Below, in pieces: positions 24,966 through 33,326 of a stretch of 64,000 nt of DNA. Location of the stretch: assembly GCA_001282665.1 (NCBI GenBank), contig LN874944.1:62001-126000 (forward strand). The letters run 5' to 3'. A program made the translations under genes and the position numbers. The stretch's first letter is position 1; every line of letters begins with the position of its first letter. A model generated the notes under the pieces. It was not told the DNA's origin, made no database searches, and saw nothing but the letters and a program-made list of their open reading frames with translations. This DNA comes from Clostridiales bacterium mt11. Lineage in GTDB: Bacteria > Bacillota > Clostridia > Tissierellales > Tepidimicrobiaceae.

Positions 24966-26156
24966 TTATTCAGTATAATTATCGAAATAACCTTGTATAT
25001 ATACAAATGGTGTACCTTTATCTCCACTTCCTGAAGTTAAATCTGAAAGAGAACCTATAAGGTCTGTAAGCTTTCTTGGAGTAGTACCTTGTGTTTCCAT
25101 AGTGCCTACAAGGTCTGACTCCTTATTTTTAATGCATTCAGAAATAGCTTTCTTTAGCTCTTCTCCCTTTAAGTCAGTGAATTTATTATCAGCAAGGTAT
25201 TTTAGTTTTAATTCATTAGGTGTACCTTCAAGGCCTTTAGTATATCCTGGAGATACAATAGGGTCAGCTAATTCCCAAATCTTACCTACTGGGTCTTTAA
25301 AAGCACCATCACCATAAATCATAACTTCAACAGTTTTTCCAGTCTTTTCTTTAAGTATAGTTTGTATCTTGTCAACAATTGGTTGACAGTCTCTTGGGAA
25401 AAGCTTGATGCTTTTTTCTGTTGCCTTATTTGAGCCTAAAAGTCCATAGGATTCGTTATAGCCGCTGCCTTCAATAGGTCTGGTTAAAATGTCATCAAGG
25501 CTATAAATTTTTTCCCCACCATTTGATTTTAATATTTTTTTCGTTCTAAATCTAGTATGAATATCACAGGCAAGAACGTTTTTTGTGTAGTTTAATATGG
25601 TCTTAGGATCATTTGAGAAGATTATTTCGCATTCAGTGTTATAATTTTCGATTATAGATTTATAATACTCGATATAGTCAACACCAGTAAAAGGATGTTT
25701 ATTGTATCCAAAAAGTTTTCTAAATTCATTTTCTGTCAAAGTATCTGTCCAAGGGTTAACACCTTTTTTATCAAGTTGATCTACAGTTACTAGCTGATTG
25801 CCTACCTCATCAGATGGATATTGAAGCATCAATACGATCTTTTTAGCTCCTTTTGCAATACCATGGAGGCAAGTAGCAAAACGATTACGGCTTAGAATAG
25901 GGAATATGACTCCAATAGTATCTTCTCCAAATTTTAAGTTTACATCTTTAGCAATGTCATCAATACTTGCATAGTTCCCTTGAGTACGAGCCACTGTGGA
26001 TTCGGTTATAGTAACGATATCTTTGTCATTGATATTAAAACCTTCTAGTTGTGAAGCTTTTAGTACCGTATCTACAACGATATCTACTATATCATCCCCT
26101 TCTTTCAAAATTGGAGCACGAAGACCTCTGATAACAGTTCCAACTATTCTTTCCAT
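24966..26156 (-). CDS. Coenzyme F420-0:L-glutamate ligase homologue (CofE-like)
   Basis: A 396-residue protein of the F420_ligase family (CofE/FbiB N-domain), which adds glutamate to F420-0 using GTP. Motifs include DIVTITESTVARTQGNY near residue 45, ILSRNRFATCLHGIAKGAKKIVLMLQYP (read in parts), MIYGDGAFKDPVGKIWELADP and GTPFVYIQGYFDNY. The length is greater than archaeal CofE (about 250). Low-GC Firmicutes often carry such a homologue with no other F420 gene, and none is visible here, so the true substrate is open. ATG 26156 has AGGGGAGATTAGA. It is divergent from a LysR regulator that probably controls it. Confidence 0.8.
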   Translation of the reverse strand: MERIVGTVIRGLRAPILKEGDDIVDIVVDTVLKASQLEGFNINDKDIVTITESTVARTQGNYASIDDIAKDVNLKFGEDTIGVIFPILSRNRFATCLHGIAKGAKKIVLMLQYPSDEVGNQLVTVDQLDKKGVNPWTDTLTENEFRKLFGYNKHPFTGVDYIEYYKSIIENYNTECEIIFSNDPKTILNYTKNVLACDIHTRFRTKKILKSNGGEKIYSLDDILTRPIEGSGYNESYGLLGSNKATEKSIKLFPRDCQPIVDKIQTILKEKTGKTVEVMIYGDGAFKDPVGKIWELADPIVSPGYTKGLEGTPNELKLKYLADNKFTDLKGEELKKAISECIKNKESDLVGTMETQGTTPRKLTDLIGSLSDLTSGSGDKGTPFVYIQGYFDNYTE

Positions 26157-26274
26157 TCTAATCTCCCCTTAAATTTATTTTGAGAGGATTTCTTATCCTT
26201 TCACTTGTAATATACACTATATTATGATATAAGTAAAATAAATATATATAATATTAGATATAAGGAGTGCTTAT

Positions 26275-27159
26275 ATGTCTGTTAAATTGGATTTGTATAA
26301 AATTTTTTGTGAAGTAGCTAAATGTGAAAGTTTTTCTAAAGCTGCAAAATCACTCTATATGACACAGCCAGCCGTAAGCCAAGCAATCTTGCTGCTTGAA
26401 GGGGAGCTGGAGATAAGGCTTTTTACTAGAACACCTAGAGGAGTAGTTCTTACAAATGAAGGTGAGATTCTATATGAGTATGTAAATTCAGCTATTAATC
26501 TAATCAATGTAGGAGAGACAAAATTAATGGAATCTAAAAATTTAATGTCAGGAGAATTGAGGATAGGAGTTGGAGATACCATTTCCCGATATTTTTTGCT
26601 GCCCTTCTTAGAAAGGTTTCATAGGCTATATCCAAATATCAAGCTGAAAATCATAAATCGCACAACATTAGAACTGTGCAGCCTTTTAAAATCTGGTGAG
26701 GTGGATATTGGAATATGCAATTTACCCATTGAAGAACCACCCTTAGAAGTAATAGAGTTGATAGACATTCATGATGTATTCGTCTGTGGAGAAAAATATA
26801 AGGATAAAATTACTACCCCTTTAAGTTTTGAGGAGATGACAAACTTTCCATTGATATTACTCGAACCCAAGTCAAATTCAAGACAGTATGTAGAAGGATA
26901 TATATTATCAAAAGGAGTTAAAATTGAGCCAGAAATTGAACTCGGCTCCCATGATTTATTATTGGAGTTTGCAAAGATCAATCTAGGTATATCTTGTGTT
27001 ATTAGGGAATTTTCCAAGGAATACTTACGGGATAAAACATTATATGAGATAAAACTAGCTGAAGAAATACCAAAAAGAAGTATTGGAGTATGTTTCTTAA
27101 AGAGTGTATCCCTATCCCCTGCTGCTACAAAATTTATTGAGGATTTGGAAGATAGATAA
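26275..27159 (+). CDS. LysR-family transcriptional regulator
   Basis: A 294-residue LTTR. The N-terminal HTH is clear: LDLYKIFCEVAKCESFSKAAKSLYMTQPAVSQ (seen in parts), then LFTRTPRGVVLTNEGEILYEY. The C-terminal PBP-like effector domain begins with GELRIGVGDTISRYFLLPFL. It resembles the CysR/YeiE-like group. The 118-base divergent region to the F420 ligase homologue is AT-rich with short dyads (ATATTATGATATAA), so that gene is the natural target. Ligand unknown. Confidence 0.9.
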   Translation: MSVKLDLYKIFCEVAKCESFSKAAKSLYMTQPAVSQAILLLEGELEIRLFTRTPRGVVLTNEGEILYEYVNSAINLINVGETKLMESKNLMSGELRIGVGDTISRYFLLPFLERFHRLYPNIKLKIINRTTLELCSLLKSGEVDIGICNLPIEEPPLEVIELIDIHDVFVCGEKYKDKITTPLSFEEMTNFPLILLEPKSNSRQYVEGYILSKGVKIEPEIELGSHDLLLEFAKINLGISCVIREFSKEYLRDKTLYEIKLAEEIPKRSIGVCFLKSVSLSPAATKFIEDLEDR

Positions 27160-27226
27160 AGGGATGTAGAAATTAATCTAGATTTATTATACAATTTAAC
27201 TATAGAATAGAAAAAGGATGGGTTTA

Positions 27227-28243
27227 ATGAAAAATATTGCTGGTAAATCTAATTGTTATTTTATACATTCGATTGTTATAGAGTTAATCTCTATTTTAAT
27301 AGATATTTTTGATGAAAAGAAGGATTATAACAAGATCTTTGATATCTATACGGAAGATTATATTGATAATCTACAAGGAGAGTATAGGTTCTTAAGAGAA
27401 ATAATAAAATCTCTTCCTTTCCACGGTTATGAAATACTAGAGTTTCTTTTGATTAATAAAGGTTTTAATGATATTAATGCTTTTAAAAATTATATATTTA
27501 GTCTAGAGGATGAAGAGTTTTTTTATATTTTCTATGGAAAATATATAGATAAGGATTTGATAAAATCAGCATTAAAAGATGATGAAAGTCTAAATAAACT
27601 ATATTCAGACCACAATTATATAAGTACCAACTATTTAGCTTTAAAAAGCTTGTTTGTCAATAAAGATTTATTTCTAAAGGAGTTCTTTACTGCCATAGAA
27701 AGTTTATATACGGAAGGATTTATAAAGGAATACGAAAGGATAAAGGTTGAAATTTATAAAGAATTACCAAAGATAGAAAATTCTCTTTTAAATCTGGAGC
27801 CATTGGAATTATCTCAAAAAATTATGGGAAAAACCTTTAGAAACAGAGGTCTCTATAGAGATTATATTTTTATTCCAAGTTATTTTATAAATGTAAAGGC
27901 CATAAGGTTTTTTGGAGAGGATCAAATATTGATCTATTCACTTTATCATAGAGATTTTACTAAAAAAGATGTAATAGATATCTTAAAGACGATATCAGAT
28001 GAAACTAGATTTGAAATCATTGAATTATTATCTAAAGAAGGTCCCATGATGGGAAAGGATTTAGCTAGTAGATTGAACCTCTCAACACCAACTATCTCTC
28101 ATCATATGGATAAATTAAAGGAAGCTGGTTTTATAAATGAAGAACGGGTGAAAAATTCTAAGTATTATAGTATAAACTATAATTCCATGGATAAGTTTAT
28201 AAACAATCTGTCATCTAGATTTAAGAAGAATAAAGACTGCTAA
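27227..28243 (+). CDS. ArsR-type winged-helix regulator with long N-terminal domain
   Basis: About 338 residues. The last 85 form an ArsR winged helix: LKTISDETRFEIIELLSKEG, MGKDLASRLNLSTPTISHHMDKLKEAGF and NSKYYSINY. The 250-residue N-terminal domain is helical and unfamiliar, similar in layout to DUF5937/HTH_20 regulators. It lacks the metal-binding cysteines of ArsR/SmtB. ATG 27227 is preferred (AAAAGGATG upstream). It precedes the DrrAB-like ABC operon, and a palindrome at that operon's promoter is a candidate site for it. Confidence 0.78.
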   Translation: MKNIAGKSNCYFIHSIVIELISILIDIFDEKKDYNKIFDIYTEDYIDNLQGEYRFLREIIKSLPFHGYEILEFLLINKGFNDINAFKNYIFSLEDEEFFYIFYGKYIDKDLIKSALKDDESLNKLYSDHNYISTNYLALKSLFVNKDLFLKEFFTAIESLYTEGFIKEYERIKVEIYKELPKIENSLLNLEPLELSQKIMGKTFRNRGLYRDYIFIPSYFINVKAIRFFGEDQILIYSLYHRDFTKKDVIDILKTISDETRFEIIELLSKEGPMMGKDLASRLNLSTPTISHHMDKLKEAGFINEERVKNSKYYSINYNSMDKFINNLSSRFKKNKDC

Positions 28244-28282
28244 AGTATAGAAATACATTTACTTTTAGCAGTCTTTATTTTT
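28232..28282 (+). terminator. Rho-independent terminator
   Basis: AAAGACTGCTAAAGTA (28232-28247) pairs with ACTTTTAGCAGTCTTT (28261-28276), followed by ATTTTTTAT. It includes the regulator's stop codon. Confidence 0.8.
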
Positions 28283-28297
28283 TATATTCCATTCCTA

Positions 28298-28326
28298 TTG
28301 ACAAAAAAATATATATAGCTTACAAT
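28298..28326 (+). promoter_or_regulatory. Consensus sigma-A promoter of ABC operon
   Basis: TTGACA (28298-28303), 17-base spacer, TACAAT (28321-28326). It drives the ATPase/permease/permease operon starting at 28388. Confidence 0.8.
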
Positions 28327-28332
28327 ACAAAC

Positions 28333-28344
28333 ATCTAATTAGAT
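28333..28344 (+). promoter_or_regulatory. Palindromic operator candidate at the ABC promoter
   Basis: ATCTAATTAGAT is a perfect 12-bp palindrome just after the -10 box, at the expected start point; a second half-like TCTAATTA follows at about 28351. Binding by the ArsR-type regulator encoded upstream is inferred from position. Confidence 0.5.
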
Positions 28345-28387
28345 ATAAGTCTAATTAATAAAAATTTGAGCATAAGGGGGTTATGGA

Positions 28388-29164
28388 ATGGGCGTAGCTA
28401 TAGAAGTAAATGATTTAAAGAGAAACTATGAGGGTACTTTAGGAATGACAAAGAAAAAAACCATTAAAGCTTTAACGGGTATATCCTTTACTGTAGATGA
28501 GGGTGAGATATTTGGATTGCTAGGGCCTAATGGGGCAGGAAAAACTACTACTATTAAAATATTAACTACTCTTTTGGCTCCAACTTCTGGAGAAGCAAAA
28601 ATATTTGGCTATGATTGTTTTGGACAGGAGAAATTTATAAGGGATAAGATAAATTTTATATTTGGAGGTGAAAGGGGATTATATTGGAGGCTTTCAGCTT
28701 ATGAAAATCTTCAATATTTTGGAGATATATATAAAATCCCAGCTAAAGTTTTAAAGGAACGTATACCTAAGTTAATAAAGTTAGTAGATTTAGAGGGAAG
28801 GGAAAATGAAAAGGTAGAGAGTTTTTCTAAAGGCATGAAACAAAGGCTTCAAATAGCGCGAGGATTAATAAATGATCCGAAGGTATTATTTTTAGATGAA
28901 CCTACTATTGGATTAGACCCCATTGGGGCTAAGGATTTAAGAAATATTATATTGAAGCTTAAAGGGGAAGGAAAGACTATTCTTTTAACTACTCATTATA
29001 TGCAAGAAGCAGATGAGCTATGTGATAGAATTGCTATAATCAATAATGGAGAACTAGTCGATATAGATACTCCTAAACAATTAAAGATTAGACACCTTAA
29101 AGATAAAAATGCCCCCCTTGAAGATGTGTATATTAAGCTTATAGGAGGGAATAAAATTGCTTAA
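28388..29164 (+). CDS. ABC exporter ATPase (DrrA/CcmA type)
   Basis: A 258-residue ATP-binding subunit. Walker A GPNGAGKTT (about residue 46), Q-loop region FIFGGERGLYWRL, signature SFSKGMKQRL (degenerate LSGGQ), Walker B VLFLDEPTIGLDP and switch TTHYMQEADELCDR are all in place. GERGLYWRLS is typical of ABC-2 export ATPases with the extra KALTGISF start. It overlaps the first permease gene by 8 bases. Substrate is probably a drug or lipid; not known. Confidence 0.9.
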   Translation: MGVAIEVNDLKRNYEGTLGMTKKKTIKALTGISFTVDEGEIFGLLGPNGAGKTTTIKILTTLLAPTSGEAKIFGYDCFGQEKFIRDKINFIFGGERGLYWRLSAYENLQYFGDIYKIPAKVLKERIPKLIKLVDLEGRENEKVESFSKGMKQRLQIARGLINDPKVLFLDEPTIGLDPIGAKDLRNIILKLKGEGKTILLTTHYMQEADELCDRIAIINNGELVDIDTPKQLKIRHLKDKNAPLEDVYIKLIGGNKIA

Positions 29165-29939
29165 TTTAAAAGTTATACTATCTACTTTTAAACTTCATCT
29201 ATCCCAATCCTTTTCTAGAGTTACTTTTAGATTTTGTATAATAGTACAGCCTTTAATATATACTTTTATATTTTATATGATGTATAAAGATTCATCCTAT
29301 GCTAATTATGCAAATTATATTATCTTAGGCAGTGGACTTACGAGTTTATGGAGTTCTATTTGTTTTTCTTCGGCAGGAGATATAGAGAGGGAAAGGTATA
29401 TGGGAACTTTAGAAAATTTGGTTTCTAGTCCTTCAAAATTTACCACCATAGTTTTAGGAAAGGTTTTAGCCAATACTCTTTTAGGATTAACGGGGATGGC
29501 ATTAAGTCTAATATTTACTAGGGTGTTCTTTAATGGTTCTTTACATATAGAACATGGTTTTTTATTTTTTATAAGTTTCATTTTAATGATATTTTCCTTC
29601 GTATGTATAGCCTTAGTTATTGCTCCAATATTTACTCTTTCTAAAAATGCCAGAGCATTGATGAATTGTCTAGAGTATCCAATATTTATTTTATGTGGCT
29701 TTGTATTTCCTATAACTCTATTACCAAGATTTATAAGGCCTTTAAGTTATATATTATCCCCTACTTGGACGGTGAAGATATTGAGGGAAAGTTCCTTAGG
29801 AATTGATAATTTTTCTATATTCTATAGAGAGATGTTTATTCTATTTTGTATATCTATGGTTTATCTTATAATCAGCAAAGTTTTATTTTCAAGGATAGAT
29901 AAACGTACGAGAATTAAAGCAACTTTGGGGGTGAGTTAG
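29157..29939 (+). CDS. ABC-2 type permease
   Basis: A 260-residue permease with six TM helices of the ABC-2 family. The conserved SSAGDIERERYMGTLENLVSSPSK (read in two parts) and GFVFPITLLPRFIRPLSYILSPTW motif are present. TTG 29157 follows GGAGG with AATAAAA, in overlap with the ATPase gene. The second permease begins one base after its stop; the two probably form a heterodimer. Confidence 0.88.
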   Translation: MLNLKVILSTFKLHLSQSFSRVTFRFCIIVQPLIYTFIFYMMYKDSSYANYANYIILGSGLTSLWSSICFSSAGDIERERYMGTLENLVSSPSKFTTIVLGKVLANTLLGLTGMALSLIFTRVFFNGSLHIEHGFLFFISFILMIFSFVCIALVIAPIFTLSKNARALMNCLEYPIFILCGFVFPITLLPRFIRPLSYILSPTWTVKILRESSLGIDNFSIFYREMFILFCISMVYLIISKVLFSRIDKRTRIKATLGVS

Positions 29940-30734
29940 TTGGATAATCTTAAAAGATTTTATAGAAATGGATTATATTCGTTTAAAGGATTATATGGAT
30001 TTTTAAGACCTGAGATATATGTATTTGTAAAGATTATAAATCCAATATTTCAAGTATTATTTTTCTCTTTAGTGGCTAGACACGCCTATGGAAGTGTAGA
30101 TATTACTCCATTTGTCATAGGAAATGCCTTCGTCCTTTGTATGTATAATGCTTTCTTTGGAGTAGGGACTAATTTGATTTCTGAGAGAAGCTTAGGTACA
30201 TTAAAAATTTTAATAGTTTCTCCAGCTGATAAATTTAAACTATTTGTATCAAAATCTGTATTCCATATATTAGATGGCATGGTAACTGTATTTATAGGAC
30301 TGTTAACAGGGATCGTTTTCTTTAATATAAGAGTACCCTTACATTCCATACCTTGTTTTTTATTATCACTAATTGTGGCTATATTTACGGCTTGCTCCAT
30401 GGGATTACTCATTGGGAGTATAGGGCTTATAACGAGGGATATAAACTTACTATTAAATGTGTCCTGTATGCTGCTAATGAGCTTAAGTGGCGTTAATTTT
30501 CCTACAGAAAAACTTCCAATTTTGCTTAAGAATATAAGCAATATATTACCCTTAACCAATGCATTAAAGGCTTCTAAACTACTCATCAATTCAATCACTA
30601 TACCTTACGTGGATATAAACATGTATATATTAAAAGAATTTGTACTTGGTATATTATACTGCATTGTTGCTTATATAACTTTAATTATAATGGAGAGGTT
30701 GGCTAAGAATAAAGCAACGCTAGACATTTGTTAG
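29940..30734 (+). CDS. ABC-2 type permease
   Basis: A 264-residue partner permease with six TM helices. GTNLISERSLGTLKILIVSPA and SGVNFPTEKLPILLKNIS match the paired permease. TTG 29940 lies after GGGGGTGAG. The operon ends here, 70-90 bases before the next regulator gene. No clear terminator is seen, so read-through into the two-component genes is possible. Confidence 0.86.
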   Translation: MDNLKRFYRNGLYSFKGLYGFLRPEIYVFVKIINPIFQVLFFSLVARHAYGSVDITPFVIGNAFVLCMYNAFFGVGTNLISERSLGTLKILIVSPADKFKLFVSKSVFHILDGMVTVFIGLLTGIVFFNIRVPLHSIPCFLLSLIVAIFTACSMGLLIGSIGLITRDINLLLNVSCMLLMSLSGVNFPTEKLPILLKNISNILPLTNALKASKLLINSITIPYVDINMYILKEFVLGILYCIVAYITLIIMERLAKNKATLDIC

Positions 30735-30821
30735 TGATAAAGTAATATTGATAACTAATAATAATTATAATACAATGATTTTAATAAGCAGTATAGTTTA
30801 CGCATGGGAATGGTGAAGAGA

Positions 30822-31508
30822 ATGAAAAAGATATTATTAGTAGAAGATGATCCTTTATTAAATCAAACTTTATCCTTTCATTTAACAACGGAAGGATATG
30901 AAGTAATCTCTTCCTATAATCTAGTTTCTACGGAAGATTATTTTTCAAAAGACAATTTTGATTTGATTATATTGGATATAAATCTTCCTGATGGGAGCGG
31001 TTTTGACTTATGCAGAATTTGGAGGGGTAGAACAATAGCACCTATTATATTTTTAACTGCAAAGGATATGGAAAGTGATATATTAAAGGGCTATGAATTA
31101 GGGGCGGATGATTATATTACAAAACCATTTCATGTAAGTGTATTTCTTAAAAAAGTAGGGGTATTATTAAAAGATTCTAATAAAAAGAATGTAGAACATA
31201 TTTATGATGATGGAAATTTGTTTTTAAATTTCACCAAGCGAAAGGCTATGCTGCAAGGGAAAAGCTTTGAATTGACTACAGGAGAATTCAATCTATTATA
31301 TTTATTTGTTATGAATTATAAAAGGGTACTTACTAGAAACTTATTATTGGAAAAGCTATGGGATGGGAACGGAAAATATGTAGATGAAAGTGCCTTAACT
31401 ATGATGATTAGCCGAATTCGATCTAAAATTGACACCAAGGATAAAAAATATATCAAGACAATTTACGGAATGGGTTATCAATGGGTAGGAGATGCCTATG
31501 AAGAATAA
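30822..31508 (+). CDS. OmpR-family response regulator (BceR-like)
   Basis: A 228-residue regulator: receiver (LLVEDDPLL, phospho-Asp in DLIILDINLPDGSG, DDYITKPFH) and winged helix (FELTTGEFNLLYLFV, TIYGMGYQWVGD). ATG 30822 is preferred (GGTGAAGAG upstream); an in-frame ATG at 30804 is possible. It overlaps the kinase gene. The direct repeat TTTCTGTTA with an 11-base period before the ABC genes at 32584 is its probable binding site. Confidence 0.9.
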   Translation: MKKILLVEDDPLLNQTLSFHLTTEGYEVISSYNLVSTEDYFSKDNFDLIILDINLPDGSGFDLCRIWRGRTIAPIIFLTAKDMESDILKGYELGADDYITKPFHVSVFLKKVGVLLKDSNKKNVEHIYDDGNLFLNFTKRKAMLQGKSFELTTGEFNLLYLFVMNYKRVLTRNLLLEKLWDGNGKYVDESALTMMISRIRSKIDTKDKKYIKTIYGMGYQWVGDAYEE

Positions 31509-32514
31509 GGGTCTTTATGAAGTAATGAGTTTAATAATCATAGGGGTTATATACCATGTTTTTTTAATCTACTATTTTTATAATATAAGGTTACTGGTAT
31601 TTTCCCTAGTTGTTTATTTTACTATCCTATTGGTCTATTATTATAATAAGAAAAAAACTATTAATAGATATATGGATTTTATCAATATTTTAAATAATTC
31701 CCTAACCTATTTAATCAATAAAGATTATGAAAAGGTTAGCAAACTACAAACCTTAGATGAAACCTTCGATTCAAAAGTAAATCAAAAGATACTTAGAATA
31801 TCGGAAATTTGGCAGAAGGAATCTTTACAAGGATTAAAGGAAAGGGAAAATCTACAGAGCCTAATTTCAGATGTTTCTCATCAAGTAAAAACTCCTATAA
31901 CCAACTTGAATATGCTGCAATCGGCTTTAGCTAAAGGATGTATATCCAAAGAAGAGAAGGAAAAGATATTGAAGCTTATGGAAGGACAGTTGGATAAAAT
32001 AGATTTCTTGTTGGAATCCATGATTAAATCATCGAGATTAGAAACGGGATTGATTCAATTGAATAAGGTTCCATTAAACTTATTTGATACTATTGCACAT
32101 GCTATAGCAGGTATTGGAGTAAAGGCGGAAAAGAAGAACATAGAAATTATCGTTGACTGTCCGCAAGACTATACTTTAGCCCATGATAAGAAATGGACAG
32201 TAGAAGCATTATTCAACATATTGGAAAATGCAGTTAAGTACTCTCCTCATAATACAAAGATAGAAATTAAGGTGGAAATATGGGAGATGTATACGAAGAT
32301 TGATATTATAGATGAGGGCATAGGTATTCCAGAAAAGGATTTTGGAAAGGTGTTTCAAAGATTTTTTAGAGAAGAAAGTAGTTACGACAAGGAAGGAGTA
32401 GGAATTGGACTCTATTTATCACGAGAAATAATTCAAAAGCAAGGGGGGTATATAAAGGTATCCTCAATTATTGAAGAAGGTTCTACTTTTTCTGTTTTTT
32501 TGTCTAATAATTAG
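31498..32514 (+). CDS. Sensor kinase with two closely spaced TM helices (BceS-like)
   Basis: A 338-residue kinase. Two TM helices at the N-terminus (about 10-30 and 33-50) are separated by only a few residues, so there is almost no extracellular domain, the hallmark of intramembrane-sensing kinases that listen to a transporter. HisKA: SLISDVSHQVKTPITNLNML; N box: ILENAVKYSPHN; G boxes: DEGIGIP and GVGIGLYLSREII. It overlaps the regulator gene by 11 bases. The transporter at 32647 is its presumed partner. Confidence 0.9.
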   Translation: MKNKGLYEVMSLIIIGVIYHVFLIYYFYNIRLLVFSLVVYFTILLVYYYNKKKTINRYMDFINILNNSLTYLINKDYEKVSKLQTLDETFDSKVNQKILRISEIWQKESLQGLKERENLQSLISDVSHQVKTPITNLNMLQSALAKGCISKEEKEKILKLMEGQLDKIDFLLESMIKSSRLETGLIQLNKVPLNLFDTIAHAIAGIGVKAEKKNIEIIVDCPQDYTLAHDKKWTVEALFNILENAVKYSPHNTKIEIKVEIWEMYTKIDIIDEGIGIPEKDFGKVFQRFFREESSYDKEGVGIGLYLSREIIQKQGGYIKVSSIIEEGSTFSVFLSNN

Positions 32515-32525
32515 ATGACTATATT

Positions 32526-32570
32526 CAATACCAATTCTAACGAAGAAGTTAGAATTGGTATTGTTTTTTT
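32526..32570 (+). terminator. Rho-independent terminator
   Basis: CAATACCAATTCTAAC (32526-32541) and GTTAGAATTGGTATTG (32548-32563) form a 16-bp stem followed by seven T. It ends the two-component operon. Confidence 0.88.
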
Positions 32571-32583
32571 AAATAAAAGATGT

Positions 32584-32603
32584 TTTCTGTTATATTTCTG
32601 TTA
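32584..32603 (+). promoter_or_regulatory. Response regulator direct-repeat box before the ABC genes
   Basis: TTTCTGTTA occurs twice (32584-32592 and 32595-32603), exactly 11 bases apart, which is the arrangement OmpR/PhoB-family dimers bind. It lies 44-63 bases before the ATPase start. Confidence 0.65.
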
Positions 32604-32646
32604 GGTTTACTTGATAAAGTTGTATTGAGAAAGGGAGGAAAGTGGA

Positions 32647-33315
32647 ATGAATATATTAGAAGCCATTGATTTAAAAAAGTACTATGGAGAGAAACCTAAT
32701 ATTGTAAAAGCTTTAGATGGAGTAAACCTAACTGTAGGGGAGGGTGAATTTCTCGCAATTGTAGGAACTTCAGGATCAGGAAAATCTACCTTGCTAAATA
32801 TGCTAGGAGGTTTAGATAATCCTACCTCAGGAAAGGTCATTGTAACTGGAAAGGATATTTCTCAATTGTCCAATGAAGAATTAACTATTTTTAGAAGAAG
32901 AAATGTAGGATTTGTATTTCAAAATTATAATTTAGTACCTATGTTAAATCTTTATGAAAACATCGTTTTACCATTGGATTTAGATGGCGAAATGATTGAT
33001 GAAGAATACATAGAAGAAGTAATTGAACTATTACATTTAGAAGATAAAAAGCGAAGGTTTCCTAACTATTTATCAGGCGGAGAACAACAAAGAGGAGCAA
33101 TAGCAAGGGCTTTAGCAACTAAGCCGACTATCATCTTAGCAGATGAACCAACAGGAAATTTAGATAGCAAAACCAGCGCCGAGGTTTTAGGTTTATTAAA
33201 AAGAACAAGTAAACTATTTAATCAAACCATTGTAATGATTACTCATAACAATGAAATTGCCCAATTATCGGATCGCATAGTCCGAATTGAAGACGGAAGA
33301 ATTTCAAATAGATAG
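32647..33315 (+). CDS. MacB/LolD-type ABC ATPase (BceA-like)
   Basis: A 222-residue ATP-binding subunit of the MacB/LolD/BceA family. Walker A GTSGSGKST (about 40-48), signature LSGGEQQRGAIARALA, Walker B IILADEPTGNLDSKTS, and H-loop MITHNN are all intact; the DxxTGNL Walker B is typical of MacB-like ATPases. ATG 32647 has GGGAGGAAAGTGGA. The FtsX-like permease follows after 11 bases. The operon is likely induced by the response regulator upstream. Confidence 0.92.
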   Translation: MNILEAIDLKKYYGEKPNIVKALDGVNLTVGEGEFLAIVGTSGSGKSTLLNMLGGLDNPTSGKVIVTGKDISQLSNEELTIFRRRNVGFVFQNYNLVPMLNLYENIVLPLDLDGEMIDEEYIEEVIELLHLEDKKRRFPNYLSGGEQQRGAIARALATKPTIILADEPTGNLDSKTSAEVLGLLKRTSKLFNQTIVMITHNNEIAQLSDRIVRIEDGRISNR

Positions 33316-33326
33316 GGGGAAGGGCT

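Noticed and set aside
30086..30598. Long antisense open frame opposite the second ABC-2 permease
   Set aside because: It is a shadow of the real gene: no ribosome binding site, and its composition is explained by the opposite strand.
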